From NCBI GenBank assembly GCA_040401595.1, contig JBBAOE010000007.1, forward strand, positions 66,744-130,743: a stretch of DNA of 64,000 nucleotides, in the 5' to 3' direction. The notes under the pieces are model-generated. The model was not told the DNA's origin, searched no databases, and saw only the letters and a list, made by a program, of their open reading frames with translations. A program made the translations under genes and the position numbers. Each line of letters begins with the position of its first letter. Within the stretch, counting starts at the first letter, position 1. This stretch comes from RFPW01 sp040401595. Lineage in GTDB: Bacteria; Pseudomonadota; Gammaproteobacteria; Burkholderiales; Burkholderiaceae_E. Below, piece by piece: positions 8,406 to 16,253 of this stretch.

Positions 8406-9299
8406 ATGTTGCCCGGTCCATCGACATCGCGCTGGATCGCGGGCATCGCCCCGCTGGCGTTCGTGGTCCTGTGGTCGACCGGGTTCATCGTCGCCCGGTT
8501 CGCCCTGCCACATTCGCAACCCATCATCTTTCTGGCCTTGCGCGTAGCCTGCGCCGGCCTGGTGCTCGCCCTCTGGGCCAATCTGTCGCGGGCCACGTGG
8601 CCCACGTCCAGGCAGACGCTGCACCTGATCGTTGCCGGGCTGCTGGTTCAGGGGTGCTACCTCGCGGGCGTCTGGGTGGGCATCAGTCAGGGGATGCCTG
8701 CCGGTCTCACGGCACTGATCGTGAATCTTCAGCCGGTCCTGACCGCTCTGGCTGCGCCGTGGTGGCTGGGCGAGCGGCAATCACTTCGCGGGTGGTTCGG
8801 TCTGTTGCTGGGCTTCGGCGGGGTCGCCATGGTCGTGGCCCACCGCCTGGAGAGTGATCATCTCGCGGTTTCGGCGATCGTGTTTTGCCTTCTGGCGCTG
8901 GTCGGGATCACAGCAGGTTCGCTCTGGCAGAAACGTTATGTTCCCCAGTTCGATTTGCGCACAGGAACATGCATCCAGTATCTCGCTGCCCTCGTATTCT
9001 TCGCGCCCCTGGCGTGGTGGTTCGAGGGGGCTTGGCCAGACTGGCATCCGGAGTTGCTCTGGGCCATGCTCTGGTCGGTGTTCGCGCTTTCGATTGGCGC
9101 GGTTTTTCTGATGTTCTTGCTGATGCGTCGGGGTGAGGCAACGCGGGTGGCCAGTCTTTTCTACCTCGTTCCGCCCGTCACAGCGCTCATGGCCTGGGTT
9201 TTTTTCCAAGAACCATTCGGTTTGATGGCAGCGTTTGGTATGGTTGTGACGGCGGTTGGCGTCTCCCTTGTGCAGGTCCGGCCCTCCTCGCGCTCATAG
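8406..9299 (+). CDS. EamA/DMT-superfamily transporter (first copy)
   Basis: Inner-membrane drug/metabolite transporter, 297 residues, with about ten hydrophobic helices arranged as two EamA repeats. The first repeat begins PLAFVVLWSTGFIVARFALPHSQP and ends GFGGVAMVVAHR. The second contains WQKRYVPQFDLRTGTCIQYLAALVFF and ends PFGLMAAFGMVVTAVGVSLVQ. Members export amino acids, metabolites or drugs; the substrate is unknown. The start is 4 bases after the deacylase-like gene, suggesting one transcript. A second EamA protein at 23922-24941 is only distantly similar. Confidence 0.87.
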   Translation: MLPGPSTSRWIAGIAPLAFVVLWSTGFIVARFALPHSQPIIFLALRVACAGLVLALWANLSRATWPTSRQTLHLIVAGLLVQGCYLAGVWVGISQGMPAGLTALIVNLQPVLTALAAPWWLGERQSLRGWFGLLLGFGGVAMVVAHRLESDHLAVSAIVFCLLALVGITAGSLWQKRYVPQFDLRTGTCIQYLAALVFFAPLAWWFEGAWPDWHPELLWAMLWSVFALSIGAVFLMFLLMRRGEATRVASLFYLVPPVTALMAWVFFQEPFGLMAAFGMVVTAVGVSLVQVRPSSRS

Positions 9300-9325
9300 C
9301 GACGGAATCTATACCGAGGTTCATT

Positions 9326-10501
9326 GTGAGTATTTCGAGAACGATGTTCGCACGGTCAGATTACCGGGCATGGCGCTTGATACCTACCCGTTGGTCCGAC
9401 AATGATGTTTATGGCCACGTGAATAACGTTGTGTACTACGAATGGTTCGACACGGCGGTCAACAGCCTTCTGATTGAGGCTGGCGTGCTGGATTTCGCCC
9501 AGAGTCAGTCGATCGGACTCGTCGTTGAAACGGGATGTTCGTACTTCGAGTCCGTGACCTATCCTGAGACCATCGAAGCCGGTATCCGGGTCGGTCGGCT
9601 GGGTAACTCCAGCGTCCGCTACGAACTCGGGATCTTTAAACCGGGTGAACCGTTGGCGCTGGCTGCTGGGCATTTCATTCACGTCTACGTGGACCGGGAC
9701 AGCCGCCGACCCACCCCGCTTCCGGCGCCGCTCCGGGCGGCGCTCGGACCTCTGGTCGCCACGCTCGACACAAAGCCCGATCCCTCATCGGTGGACGCAT
9801 CCAAGGATCTTGCGGCGGATGTGGCTGCCGTTGACCGGGCAATGATCCAGCGCCGTTCCACGCGCGCCTTTTTGCCCCGCGCGGTCCCGCGTGCAACGCT
9901 GGCGGAGATTCTTGCGATCGCGAGTCGGGCGCCTTCGGGGACCAATGCCCAGCCCTGGCGGGTCAGGGCCCTGACCGGACACGCGCTCAACGCCCTGTGT
10001 GACCGACTGTGCGCCGTGGTCGACGATCCGGCTCAATCAGCGCTGCATGAGCCCGAGTACGCCTATTACCCGCGCGACTGGGTTGCGCCTTATTCTGACC
10101 GCAGGCGGCAGGTGGGTTGGGCCCTGTATGGTTTGCTGGGCATCGCCCGCGGGGATCAGGAACGGATGCAGGCACAGCACCGGCGTAATTTCCGATTTTT
10201 TGACGCGCCTGTCGGATTGATATTCACCGTTGATCGGGTGCTGGAGCAGGGTAGTTGGCTCGACTATGGGATGTTTTTACAAAATGTGATGGTGGCTGCT
10301 CGCGTGCGTGGTCTGGATACCTGTCCGCAGGCCGCATTTGCCCAGTTCCACCGCGTGATTGCCGACGAACTGTCAATACCAGACAGTGAAATGCTGGTTT
10401 GTGGGATGGCATTGGGGTACGCGAACACTACTGCGGTCGAAAATACCTTACAGACACCGCGTGAATCGGTGGAAGGATTTGCCCACTTCTACGGGTTTTA
10501 A
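9326..10501 (+). CDS. Fusion protein: hotdog acyl-CoA thioesterase (N) and nitroreductase (C)
   Basis: A single uninterrupted 391-residue frame carries two domains usually found as separate proteins. Residues about 12-140 are a 4-hydroxybenzoyl-CoA-thioesterase-like hotdog: RWSDNDVYGHVNNVVYYEWFD holds the catalytic Asp and the GHVNN loop, followed by ETGCSYFESVTYPETI. A linker of about 25 residues leads to an FMN-dependent nitroreductase domain (about 168-391) with the FMN-site start IQRRSTRAFLPRAVPR, then ASRAPSGTNAQPWRV, and a late GLDTCPQAAF. The GTG start at 9326 has GAGG 6 bases upstream; an ATG at 9344 would lose only six residues. The substrates are unknown, but coupling of thioester hydrolysis and flavin reduction on one chain is implied. 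Confidence 0.88.
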   Translation: MSISRTMFARSDYRAWRLIPTRWSDNDVYGHVNNVVYYEWFDTAVNSLLIEAGVLDFAQSQSIGLVVETGCSYFESVTYPETIEAGIRVGRLGNSSVRYELGIFKPGEPLALAAGHFIHVYVDRDSRRPTPLPAPLRAALGPLVATLDTKPDPSSVDASKDLAADVAAVDRAMIQRRSTRAFLPRAVPRATLAEILAIASRAPSGTNAQPWRVRALTGHALNALCDRLCAVVDDPAQSALHEPEYAYYPRDWVAPYSDRRRQVGWALYGLLGIARGDQERMQAQHRRNFRFFDAPVGLIFTVDRVLEQGSWLDYGMFLQNVMVAARVRGLDTCPQAAFAQFHRVIADELSIPDSEMLVCGMALGYANTTAVENTLQTPRESVEGFAHFYGF

Positions 10502-10570
10502 ATACGATCCTCGTTTTGAGATTCACAGAATTTGATAAACTCTTGTTTTGGATGATTTTCGAGTGCGACG

Positions 10571-11833
10571 ATGCGAGCTCTTGCTCCCCTGTTCGGTTTT
10601 GTAGTGGTGGTGTTGGGACTGAGCCTTGCGGTTCCCGTTCAGGCGAGCCGGGAGTTTAGGAGCGGGCAGGAACGCGCGTCCGATCGTCAGAGTGGTCAGG
10701 TCAAGAACCGGACTGCTCGTCACGAAAGCCATCGGTCGTCCGGCGTCCATTTGGAGCGTCAGGCGGCCCTTGAATCCAATGGCAGCGGTCGTCACGGGTC
10801 CGCACGATATCCCGTGCAGGGTGGAGGTCGCCCGGGTGCCCAGGACCGTCTGAGAAAGTCTCATGTGGTCGCGCTCCTGGAGGGGCGCGAGCCAAAGCCG
10901 ACATCGCAGCGGTCCGTGCGCGAGCGCGCTGCGAGTCCTTTGCGAAGCGGTGTCCGGATGCCGTCCGCATCGGCACAGCATGCATCCTTGAGCCAGTCGT
11001 TCGATTCGCCGCGCGCTGATGCGTTTGCAGGGCGGCGCTCGATTGCCCGTGCGACCGGTTTGCATAGCGCCGCTGATCCACTCGATCTGAATTCAGCGGT
11101 TGTTCTCGTGCTCGACCAGGAAACCGGTCGGACCTTGTACGAGAAGAATGCCAATGCCGTCTTGCCCATCGCTTCGATCACGAAGTTGATGACCGCGATG
11201 GTCGTACTCGAATCTGGTGATTCTCTTCACGAGTTGATCGAGATCACCGAAGCGGATGTGGATACCGAAAAACACAGCAGCTCGCGCGTCCGGGTCGGCA
11301 CGACGCTCACGCGGGCCGAGTTGCTTCAGCTGGCGCTGATGTCGTCTGAAAACCGGGCTGCTCATGCCTTGGCCAGGCGATCACGCTTGGGACTGACCGC
11401 GTTCGTGGCAGCTATGAACGTCAAGGCCCGGACCCTCGGGATGAACGACACGCAGTATTCGGATCCCACCGGGCTGTCGAGTCGCAATGTTTCAACGGCG
11501 CGCGATCTCGCCCGCCTGGTCCGGGTCGCTGCAGACCAGCCATTGGTTCGGCAGTTTTCGACCGCAACGGATATGACGGCGGCCGTTCCGAATCAGCAGG
11601 TGTTTCGCAATACCAATCGTTTGATCCGTTCCGGGGATTGGGAAATCGACGTCTCGAAGACCGGCTATATCTCAGAGGCTGGACGTTGCCTGGTGATGCA
11701 GGTCAGGATTCAGGGCCGTCCGACGACGGTGGTGTTGTTGGATGCATTCGCGAGCCAGGCTCGAGCGACTGACGCAATGCGTATCCGACGCTGGCTGGAA
11801 ACGACAGAAGCCGGCCGAATCACGACTTCCTGA
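10571..11833 (+). CDS. pbpG: D-alanyl-D-alanine endopeptidase (PBP7/PbpG-type, peptidase S11)
   Basis: Periplasmic low-molecular-weight penicillin-binding protein that cleaves DD-crosslinks in peptidoglycan. A signal peptide occupies residues 1-25 (cleavage near VQA-SRE). Residues about 26-165 are a long low-complexity Arg/Ser/Gln/Gly-rich stretch, much longer than in Escherichia coli PbpG (about 310 residues total versus 420 here). The catalytic domain then shows all three S11 motifs: SITK (S202, K205), SEN (S259-N261) and KTG (363-365). It has its own upstream intergenic region of about 70 bases, so it is probably transcribed alone. The role of the basic linker is unknown; wall binding is possible. 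Confidence 0.9.
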   Translation: MRALAPLFGFVVVVLGLSLAVPVQASREFRSGQERASDRQSGQVKNRTARHESHRSSGVHLERQAALESNGSGRHGSARYPVQGGGRPGAQDRLRKSHVVALLEGREPKPTSQRSVRERAASPLRSGVRMPSASAQHASLSQSFDSPRADAFAGRRSIARATGLHSAADPLDLNSAVVLVLDQETGRTLYEKNANAVLPIASITKLMTAMVVLESGDSLHELIEITEADVDTEKHSSSRVRVGTTLTRAELLQLALMSSENRAAHALARRSRLGLTAFVAAMNVKARTLGMNDTQYSDPTGLSSRNVSTARDLARLVRVAADQPLVRQFSTATDMTAAVPNQQVFRNTNRLIRSGDWEIDVSKTGYISEAGRCLVMQVRIQGRPTTVVLLDAFASQARATDAMRIRRWLETTEAGRITTS

Positions 11834-11964
11834 ATCGCGGCCGTTGCGATGAGCCGGATTGTGCTTCAGGAAACTGGAGCGGGCTGACAAGCACAGTTGG
11901 ACGACGAAAGCGCTTGGAGGCTCAGGGCAGCCGAAGGCGTCCCTGGGCCTCTTTCAGGCGATGA

Positions 11965-12938
11965 TCAGAGTTCCGGCTCCCAGCCAAGAGCGCTCGAGAT
12001 CTGCTCGGTGGTCCGGCAGAGACGTTCCACCCATTCATTTTGCAGAAATTCGGCTGGCGCAGAGATCGACAGGCCTGCCACCAGACGGCCGCTATCGTCG
12101 CGGATGCCTGCGGCAATACATCGCACACCCAGTTCGAGTTCTTCGTTGTCGCGGGCATAACCACGGGCGCGCACCAGCGCCAGTTCGCGTTCGAGTGTGG
12201 CCAGGTCGGTAATGCTGTTACGGGTTTGTCCAGCGAGTCCTGTCCGGTTGGCGTAGGCCCGGACCAGTCGCGCATCATCTGCAGCGAGAAACAGCTTCCC
12301 GACCGAGGTCAGATGCNNNNNNNNNNNNNNNNNNNNNNNNNNNNNNNNNNNNNNNNNNNNNNNNNNNNNNNNNNNNNNNNNNNNNNNNNNNNNNNNNNNN
12401 NNNNNNNNNNNNNNNNGACCAGTCGCGCATCATCTGCAGCGAGAAACAGCTTCCCGACCGAGGTCAGATGCAGCGGTGCCCGCCCACCAATGGCTCGAAC
12501 CACCTGCATGCCACTGCGCTCGCTCACGGCACGTTCGACATAGACGATCTCATCGCCTCGTCGCACAGACAGGTTGACGGGCTGGCCGGTACCCCGATGC
12601 AGATCTCGCATGGGATGCAGCGCCGCATCGCGCACACTCAGTCGTGCTTTGACCAGATTGCCCAGTTCCAGCAGGCGTAGACCAAGCTGGTAGGTTCCTG
12701 GCTCGACCCGCTCGACATAGCGTGCAAGGACGAGATCATTGAGGATTCGATGGGCGGTCGATGGATGCAGTCCCGTTCGCCCCGAGAGGTCCTTGAGACT
12801 GACGGGATCACTCGCGATCGCGAGCTCGTCGAGTAGCGCTACCATCCGGTCGAGTACCTGAATCGCTCCGCGCGTATTCACGGGCTCGGGATCACTCTCT
12901 TTGACGTGGACCAAGGGGCTTGTCAACGTCCTCATCAT
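11965..12938 (-). CDS. IclR-family transcriptional regulator (split by an artificial gap)
   Basis: The N-terminal winged helix-turn-helix is clear (AIQVLDRMVALLDELA, SLKDLSGRTGLHPSTAHRILNDL), followed by the IclR effector domain (VRAIGGRAPLHLTSVGKLFLA). The coding frame enters the N run at 12416. Left of the gap the same reading repeats HLTSVGKLFLAADDARLV and continues through RAYANRTGLAGQT and LELGVRCIAAGIRDDSGRLVAGLSISAP to a TGA at 11965. Removing the gap and one copy of the 55-bp duplication joins 12261 to 12417 in frame and gives an intact regulator of about 272 residues, normal for the family. The ligand and target genes cannot be inferred from the neighbours. Confidence 0.85.
12262..12471. 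repeat. Exact 55-bp duplication flanking the assembly gap
   Basis: Bases 12262-12316 and 12417-12471 are identical over 55 positions, and each copy ends or begins exactly at the N run. Fifty-five is a common de Bruijn k-mer size, so the two contigs most likely overlap by one k-mer and were scaffolded rather than merged. This is not a biological repeat. Confidence 0.85.
12317..12416. other. Scaffold gap, exactly 100 N
   Basis: A run of exactly 100 N, the usual placeholder for a gap of unknown size. The flanking duplication indicates that the true gap size is negative (an overlap of 55), so no sequence is probably missing. Confidence 0.95.
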
Positions 12939-13253
12939 GGCAGGTGATACCGCAGTTGGGAGGATCGGGGGTCGAGAAAGCTGTTGGGCCTGAACGACCG
13001 AGCTCGGCGGCTGGAATCGAAAATGCTGCGCTGCGTCATAGATGGATTCTGCACGAATTCTCGACCGCAGTGTCAGCCATTGCGCGTTTCATTGGAGGAG
13101 GTGAACGCAGCGTTGCCGCGAACGATGCAGCGCACGACACCGCTGTGTCCTGATTCAGTAGCTGGGTGCTCACCCCGCAAAGGGTCAGCGCAAGACGGCT
13201 CAATCGCCGTTAGTAGCGGGTCCGCTCAGGCGGGCCCGTCGCGAGGCGAGGGC
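12939..13253. other. Intergenic region between iclR and flaG-like gene
   Basis: A 315-base stretch with no supportable gene on either strand. It should hold the promoter of the IclR regulator near its left end. Near its right end is a hairpin, CGGGTCCGC paired with GCGGGCCCG (13217-13238, one G-T pair). This could close the flaG-like transcript, but there is no T-run. Confidence 0.5.
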
Positions 13254-13760
13254 TCAGGCCTGAAGGTTGACCAGTGCGCTCTGGTAGTAGCCGACCGAGC
13301 GGGCAATGCGTAAGGTTTCTTCCTGCGGGATCTGGCGGATGATGTCTCCGGACTCGGAATCCCGAACAGTAACGACCTGTTTGTTGGCTTCTTTGTCAAA
13401 GCTGTGATCGAGCTCGAAACGGCGACCAAGCCGTTGCAGGAATTCTTGAATCCGTCGGCTGGCGGCCTCAATGGTTGGGCGCAGGGACGACTTGGAGTCA
13501 GCTGCCTCTTTGGCCTGACGACGCTGGGTATCGGCGACCTTGGCATCGCTGTTGAGCTGGGCCTTGCCGATTGCGCTGCCGGTCGCTTGCGCAACCGCAT
13601 CGGCATCTTTGTTGGCCTGAACGGAGTCGGCCAGTAGCCGGTAGGTTTCCTGACCCCGATCGCGTGCCGAGTTTCGGGCTGCGCCGCCGGCTTGTGTCGT
13701 TGTGCGTTCGACCCCTATGGGGGCGGTAGTTGGGCGCGTCGGCTGGATTCGGTCAGACAT
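13254..13760 (-). CDS. FlaG-family protein (orphan)
   Basis: Protein of 168 residues. The C-terminal third matches the FlaG family: LGRRFELDHSFDKEANKQVVTVRDSESGDIIRQIPQEETLRIA, the segment conserved in flagellar FlaG. The N-terminal 100 residues are low-complexity, polar and Ala-rich, longer than in usual FlaG (about 120 residues total). The ATG at 13760 has GGAG 11 bases upstream; a GTG at 13772 is less likely. FlaG normally sits beside fliC/fliD and affects filament length, but no flagellar gene is near, so the role here is uncertain. It is separated from murB by about 200 bases. Confidence 0.72.
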   Translation of the reverse strand: MSDRIQPTRPTTAPIGVERTTTQAGGAARNSARDRGQETYRLLADSVQANKDADAVAQATGSAIGKAQLNSDAKVADTQRRQAKEAADSKSSLRPTIEAASRRIQEFLQRLGRRFELDHSFDKEANKQVVTVRDSESGDIIRQIPQEETLRIARSVGYYQSALVNLQA

Positions 13761-13958
13761 GATTGAAAACACTCCACTGAGTCACATGACTACTTATCAC
13801 TTTTTGATCCAGCCCACAAGGCTTCCAACGATTCTGGCGACCGAATAAGGGTTCTGGCCACTGCCGGCATCCGCATGCGTGTCCATCTCCCTGGACGTGG
13901 ACATAGCTTGGCCGGTGCGCATGTCCTGGTCCGTCAACGCGTTGCGTCGTAGGGCCGG

Positions 13959-15017
13959 TCACACGACCCGTGGTTCAATCTCGAGCGTAAGGCCAAAGAG
14001 TGTCCGGAGTTCGTCCTGGATTTCCTGGGCGAGCTGTCGGATGTCGGCACCACTCGCTGAGCCATGATTGACCAGGACCAGGGCATGTGCGTCATGCACA
14101 CCGGCATCGCCATGGCGTACGCCTTTCCATCCAGCCCGTTCAATCAGCCAGGCGGCCGCCAGTTTCATCTGCGGACTGCCGTCTGGAAGTGGCGGGGCCG
14201 GGTAGGCAGGGAGCCCCGGGAATCGGTCCTGCAGTGCGAGCGCCTGTTGGCGCCCGACGATGGGATTACGAAAAAAACTGCCGGCATTACCCAGTCGGGC
14301 TGGGTCAGGGAGACGGCGTTTGCGGATCGCGATCACGGCCTGGGCAACTTCCTGCGGGCTTGCGTCTTGAGCGAACGCAGTCAGGCCTTGCGCCACACGG
14401 CTGGCCTGGACTTCGGCTCGCAGGTCGCCATAGTCAACCTGACAGGGGCCAGTCAGGGTTTTGCGTAAACGCAGCGTGACGGAGCAGATCAGCAGATGTT
14501 TCGATTCGCTACGCTTGAAAACGCTGTCGCGATAGCCGAACTGGCAATCTGTGCGATCGAGGATCCGCCAACGGCCATGTTCCAGATCGTAAACCCGTGC
14601 GTGTTCGAAGACCTCGACGAGTTCGACCCCGTAGGCGCCGATATTCTGGATCGGGGCGGCACCAACAGTCCCGGGAATCCAGGCCAGATTTTCCAGCCCC
14701 TGAAAGCCCATTGCGAGCGTCCAGTCGACGAGCTCATGCCAGGATTCACCAGCAGCAACTTCGACCAGCACCTGATCCGGGTTGTTAGCACTCAGACACC
14801 GACGGCCCCGCAGGGCCACGTGAATTACGGGTTCGGCAAGATCGCGAGTCAACAGCAGGTTACTGCCGCCGCCCAGGATGAAGGCGCTGCGGCCATCCAG
14901 CCAGGAGAGTACGCGGGGCAGTTGATCCTCGCGCTCGAGATCGAGCAGTTCGAAGGCTCGGGCTGCGACGCCGAAGCTGTTCAGGCTGCGTAGCTCAACA
15001 TGACGCCGCAGGGTCAT
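13959..15017 (-). CDS. murB: UDP-N-acetylenolpyruvoylglucosamine reductase
   Basis: FAD-dependent enzyme that reduces UDP-GlcNAc-enolpyruvate to UDP-MurNAc with NADPH in cytoplasmic peptidoglycan synthesis. At 352 residues it is a type I MurB (Escherichia coli length about 342). FAD-binding signatures are ILGGGSNLLLTRDL (48-60) and IPGTVGAAPIQNIGAYG (114-130). Catalytic residues are present as R163 in FGYRDSVFK, S247 in NAGSFFRNP and E348 in EIEPRVV. The start overlaps the scpA stop by 4 bases (ATGA), so it is translated after scpA. Unlike many bacteria, no mur or fts genes adjoin it. Confidence 0.95.
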   Translation of the reverse strand: MTLRRHVELRSLNSFGVAARAFELLDLEREDQLPRVLSWLDGRSAFILGGGSNLLLTRDLAEPVIHVALRGRRCLSANNPDQVLVEVAAGESWHELVDWTLAMGFQGLENLAWIPGTVGAAPIQNIGAYGVELVEVFEHARVYDLEHGRWRILDRTDCQFGYRDSVFKRSESKHLLICSVTLRLRKTLTGPCQVDYGDLRAEVQASRVAQGLTAFAQDASPQEVAQAVIAIRKRRLPDPARLGNAGSFFRNPIVGRQQALALQDRFPGLPAYPAPPLPDGSPQMKLAAAWLIERAGWKGVRHGDAGVHDAHALVLVNHGSASGADIRQLAQEIQDELRTLFGLTLEIEPRVV

Positions 15018-15937
15018 GGCCCCTTGACCGCGAGGCGCAGGTAAATGGGGGCAAACGGCTCGGCCTGGTTGATCAGGATCATGCGTTCGCGAGCAAGTTC
15101 GAGCAGGGCGACAAATGTGACGACCGCCAGCGGGAGGCTTGGCACTGGATCGAAGAGTTCATCGAAGGTGATGTAAGGTCGATCAGCCAACGCCCGCAGT
15201 ACCCGGGTCATACAGTCCCGAATCGAAATCTGGGCGCGTTCGATGCGGTGGTGCACGACCAGTTTCGCGCGGCGGATGACTTCCTGCCACGCGCCCTGAA
15301 GGTCGACCGTGGAGACCACCGGTTGACGATTGCTCGAATCGGGCTCCCAGGCCACAGTGGCTGCACTGAAATCCCGCCCGGCCTGGGGCAGCGCATCGAG
15401 CCTGGCCGCCGCCAGACGGATCTGTTCATATTCGATCAGGCGCCGCGCCAGTTCGGCTCGGGGATCTTCGGGCTCATCCTGGCCCACAGCAGCTGGCCTG
15501 GGCAGCAGGCCGCGCGATTTGATTTCGATCAGCATGGCCGCCATGAGGAGGTACTCAGCTGCCAGTTCGAGATTGCGATTCCGGATCTCTTCGATGTAGA
15601 CGAGGTACTGACGGGTGATCTCCGCCATCGGGATATCGAGGATGTTGAAGTTCTGTCGCCGGATCAGGTAAAGCAGAAGGTCCAGCGGCCCTTCAAACGC
15701 ATCCAGAAACACCTCCAGGGCATCGGGCGGAATATAGAGGTCGGTTGGCAACTCCAGCAGCGGGGTGCCATAGACTTTTGGCCCGACCCGTTCCGCAGTC
15801 GGCAAGGGTCCGGGTTCCTGAGGCGCAGTCAGCGTCAGGGTCAGCGCCTGAGAGGGCGCTAGGGGCGCTGGGGGCGCTATCGGTGCCGCAGGACTGACAG
15901 CAGCCGGGTCGGGCTGCGCTCGCTCAATCTCGGACAA
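15014..15937 (-). CDS. scpA: Segregation and condensation protein A
   Basis: Kleisin subunit of the bacterial Smc-ScpA-ScpB condensin, needed for chromosome organisation. The core begins near residue 55: LEVFLDAFEGPLDLLLYLIRRQNFNILDIPMAEITRQYLVYIE, then AAEYLLMAAMLIEIKSRGLLP, with the C-terminal winged-helix part (FDELFDPVPSLPLAVVTFVALLELARE). The first 50 residues are a Pro/Ala-rich tail not needed for the fold. The start appears to be a TTG at 15937 that directly abuts the TGA of the DUF3460 gene. No ScpB is seen here. Confidence 0.9.
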   Translation of the reverse strand: MSEIERAQPDPAAVSPAAPIAPPAPLAPSQALTLTLTAPQEPGPLPTAERVGPKVYGTPLLELPTDLYIPPDALEVFLDAFEGPLDLLLYLIRRQNFNILDIPMAEITRQYLVYIEEIRNRNLELAAEYLLMAAMLIEIKSRGLLPRPAAVGQDEPEDPRAELARRLIEYEQIRLAAARLDALPQAGRDFSAATVAWEPDSSNRQPVVSTVDLQGAWQEVIRRAKLVVHHRIERAQISIRDCMTRVLRALADRPYITFDELFDPVPSLPLAVVTFVALLELARERMILINQAEPFAPIYLRLAVKGP

Positions 15938-16126
15938 TCAACGCTTCGACGAGGTCTGGTAGACGTAGCCGGGCTGTTGCAACCGTGACTCAGCTTGTCG
16001 GGCCAAGCGATCACGATCGAGCAGCTTGTCCCACCACATGGCTCGCCCACGGCGCTGCTCGGCCTCGAGATGTGGCCGTTCTTTTTTGAGCGATTCCAGA
16101 AACTGGGTTAATTCAGATTGGTACAT
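15938..16126 (-). CDS. DUF3460 family protein
   Basis: Small, 62-residue, highly charged cytoplasmic protein. From ATG 16126 it reads MYQSELTQFLESLKKERPHLEAEQRRGRAMWWDK, and the C-terminus has QQPGYVYQ. This matches DUF3460, a family largely confined to Burkholderiales and usually placed just upstream of scpA. Function unknown. The stop abuts the scpA TTG start (TGATTG), which suggests translational coupling. An ATG at 16162 would add 12 residues. Confidence 0.82.
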   Translation of the reverse strand: MYQSELTQFLESLKKERPHLEAEQRRGRAMWWDKLLDRDRLARQAESRLQQPGYVYQTSSKR

Positions 16127-16253
16127 CAGTGAATTGTAGGGGATGGCGGTCCCGATCGCCAAAAAAACACGACGGATGACGATCGCGGACTGATTTCGAT
16201 TCGCATTGTGATCCCCATCGGCTGGCAGGAGACCCGGTTGCGATCGTTCGCGA

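Noticed and set aside
11827..11872. 8-bp inverted repeat TTCCTGAA/TTCAGGAA at the end of the PBP7 gene considered as a terminator
   Set aside because: The loop is 30 bases, half of the first arm is coding, and there is no T-run.
12262..12471. Considered as a true duplication or insertion target site
   Set aside because: The copies are exactly 55 bp, end at the 100-N run, and the gene is restored by merging them.
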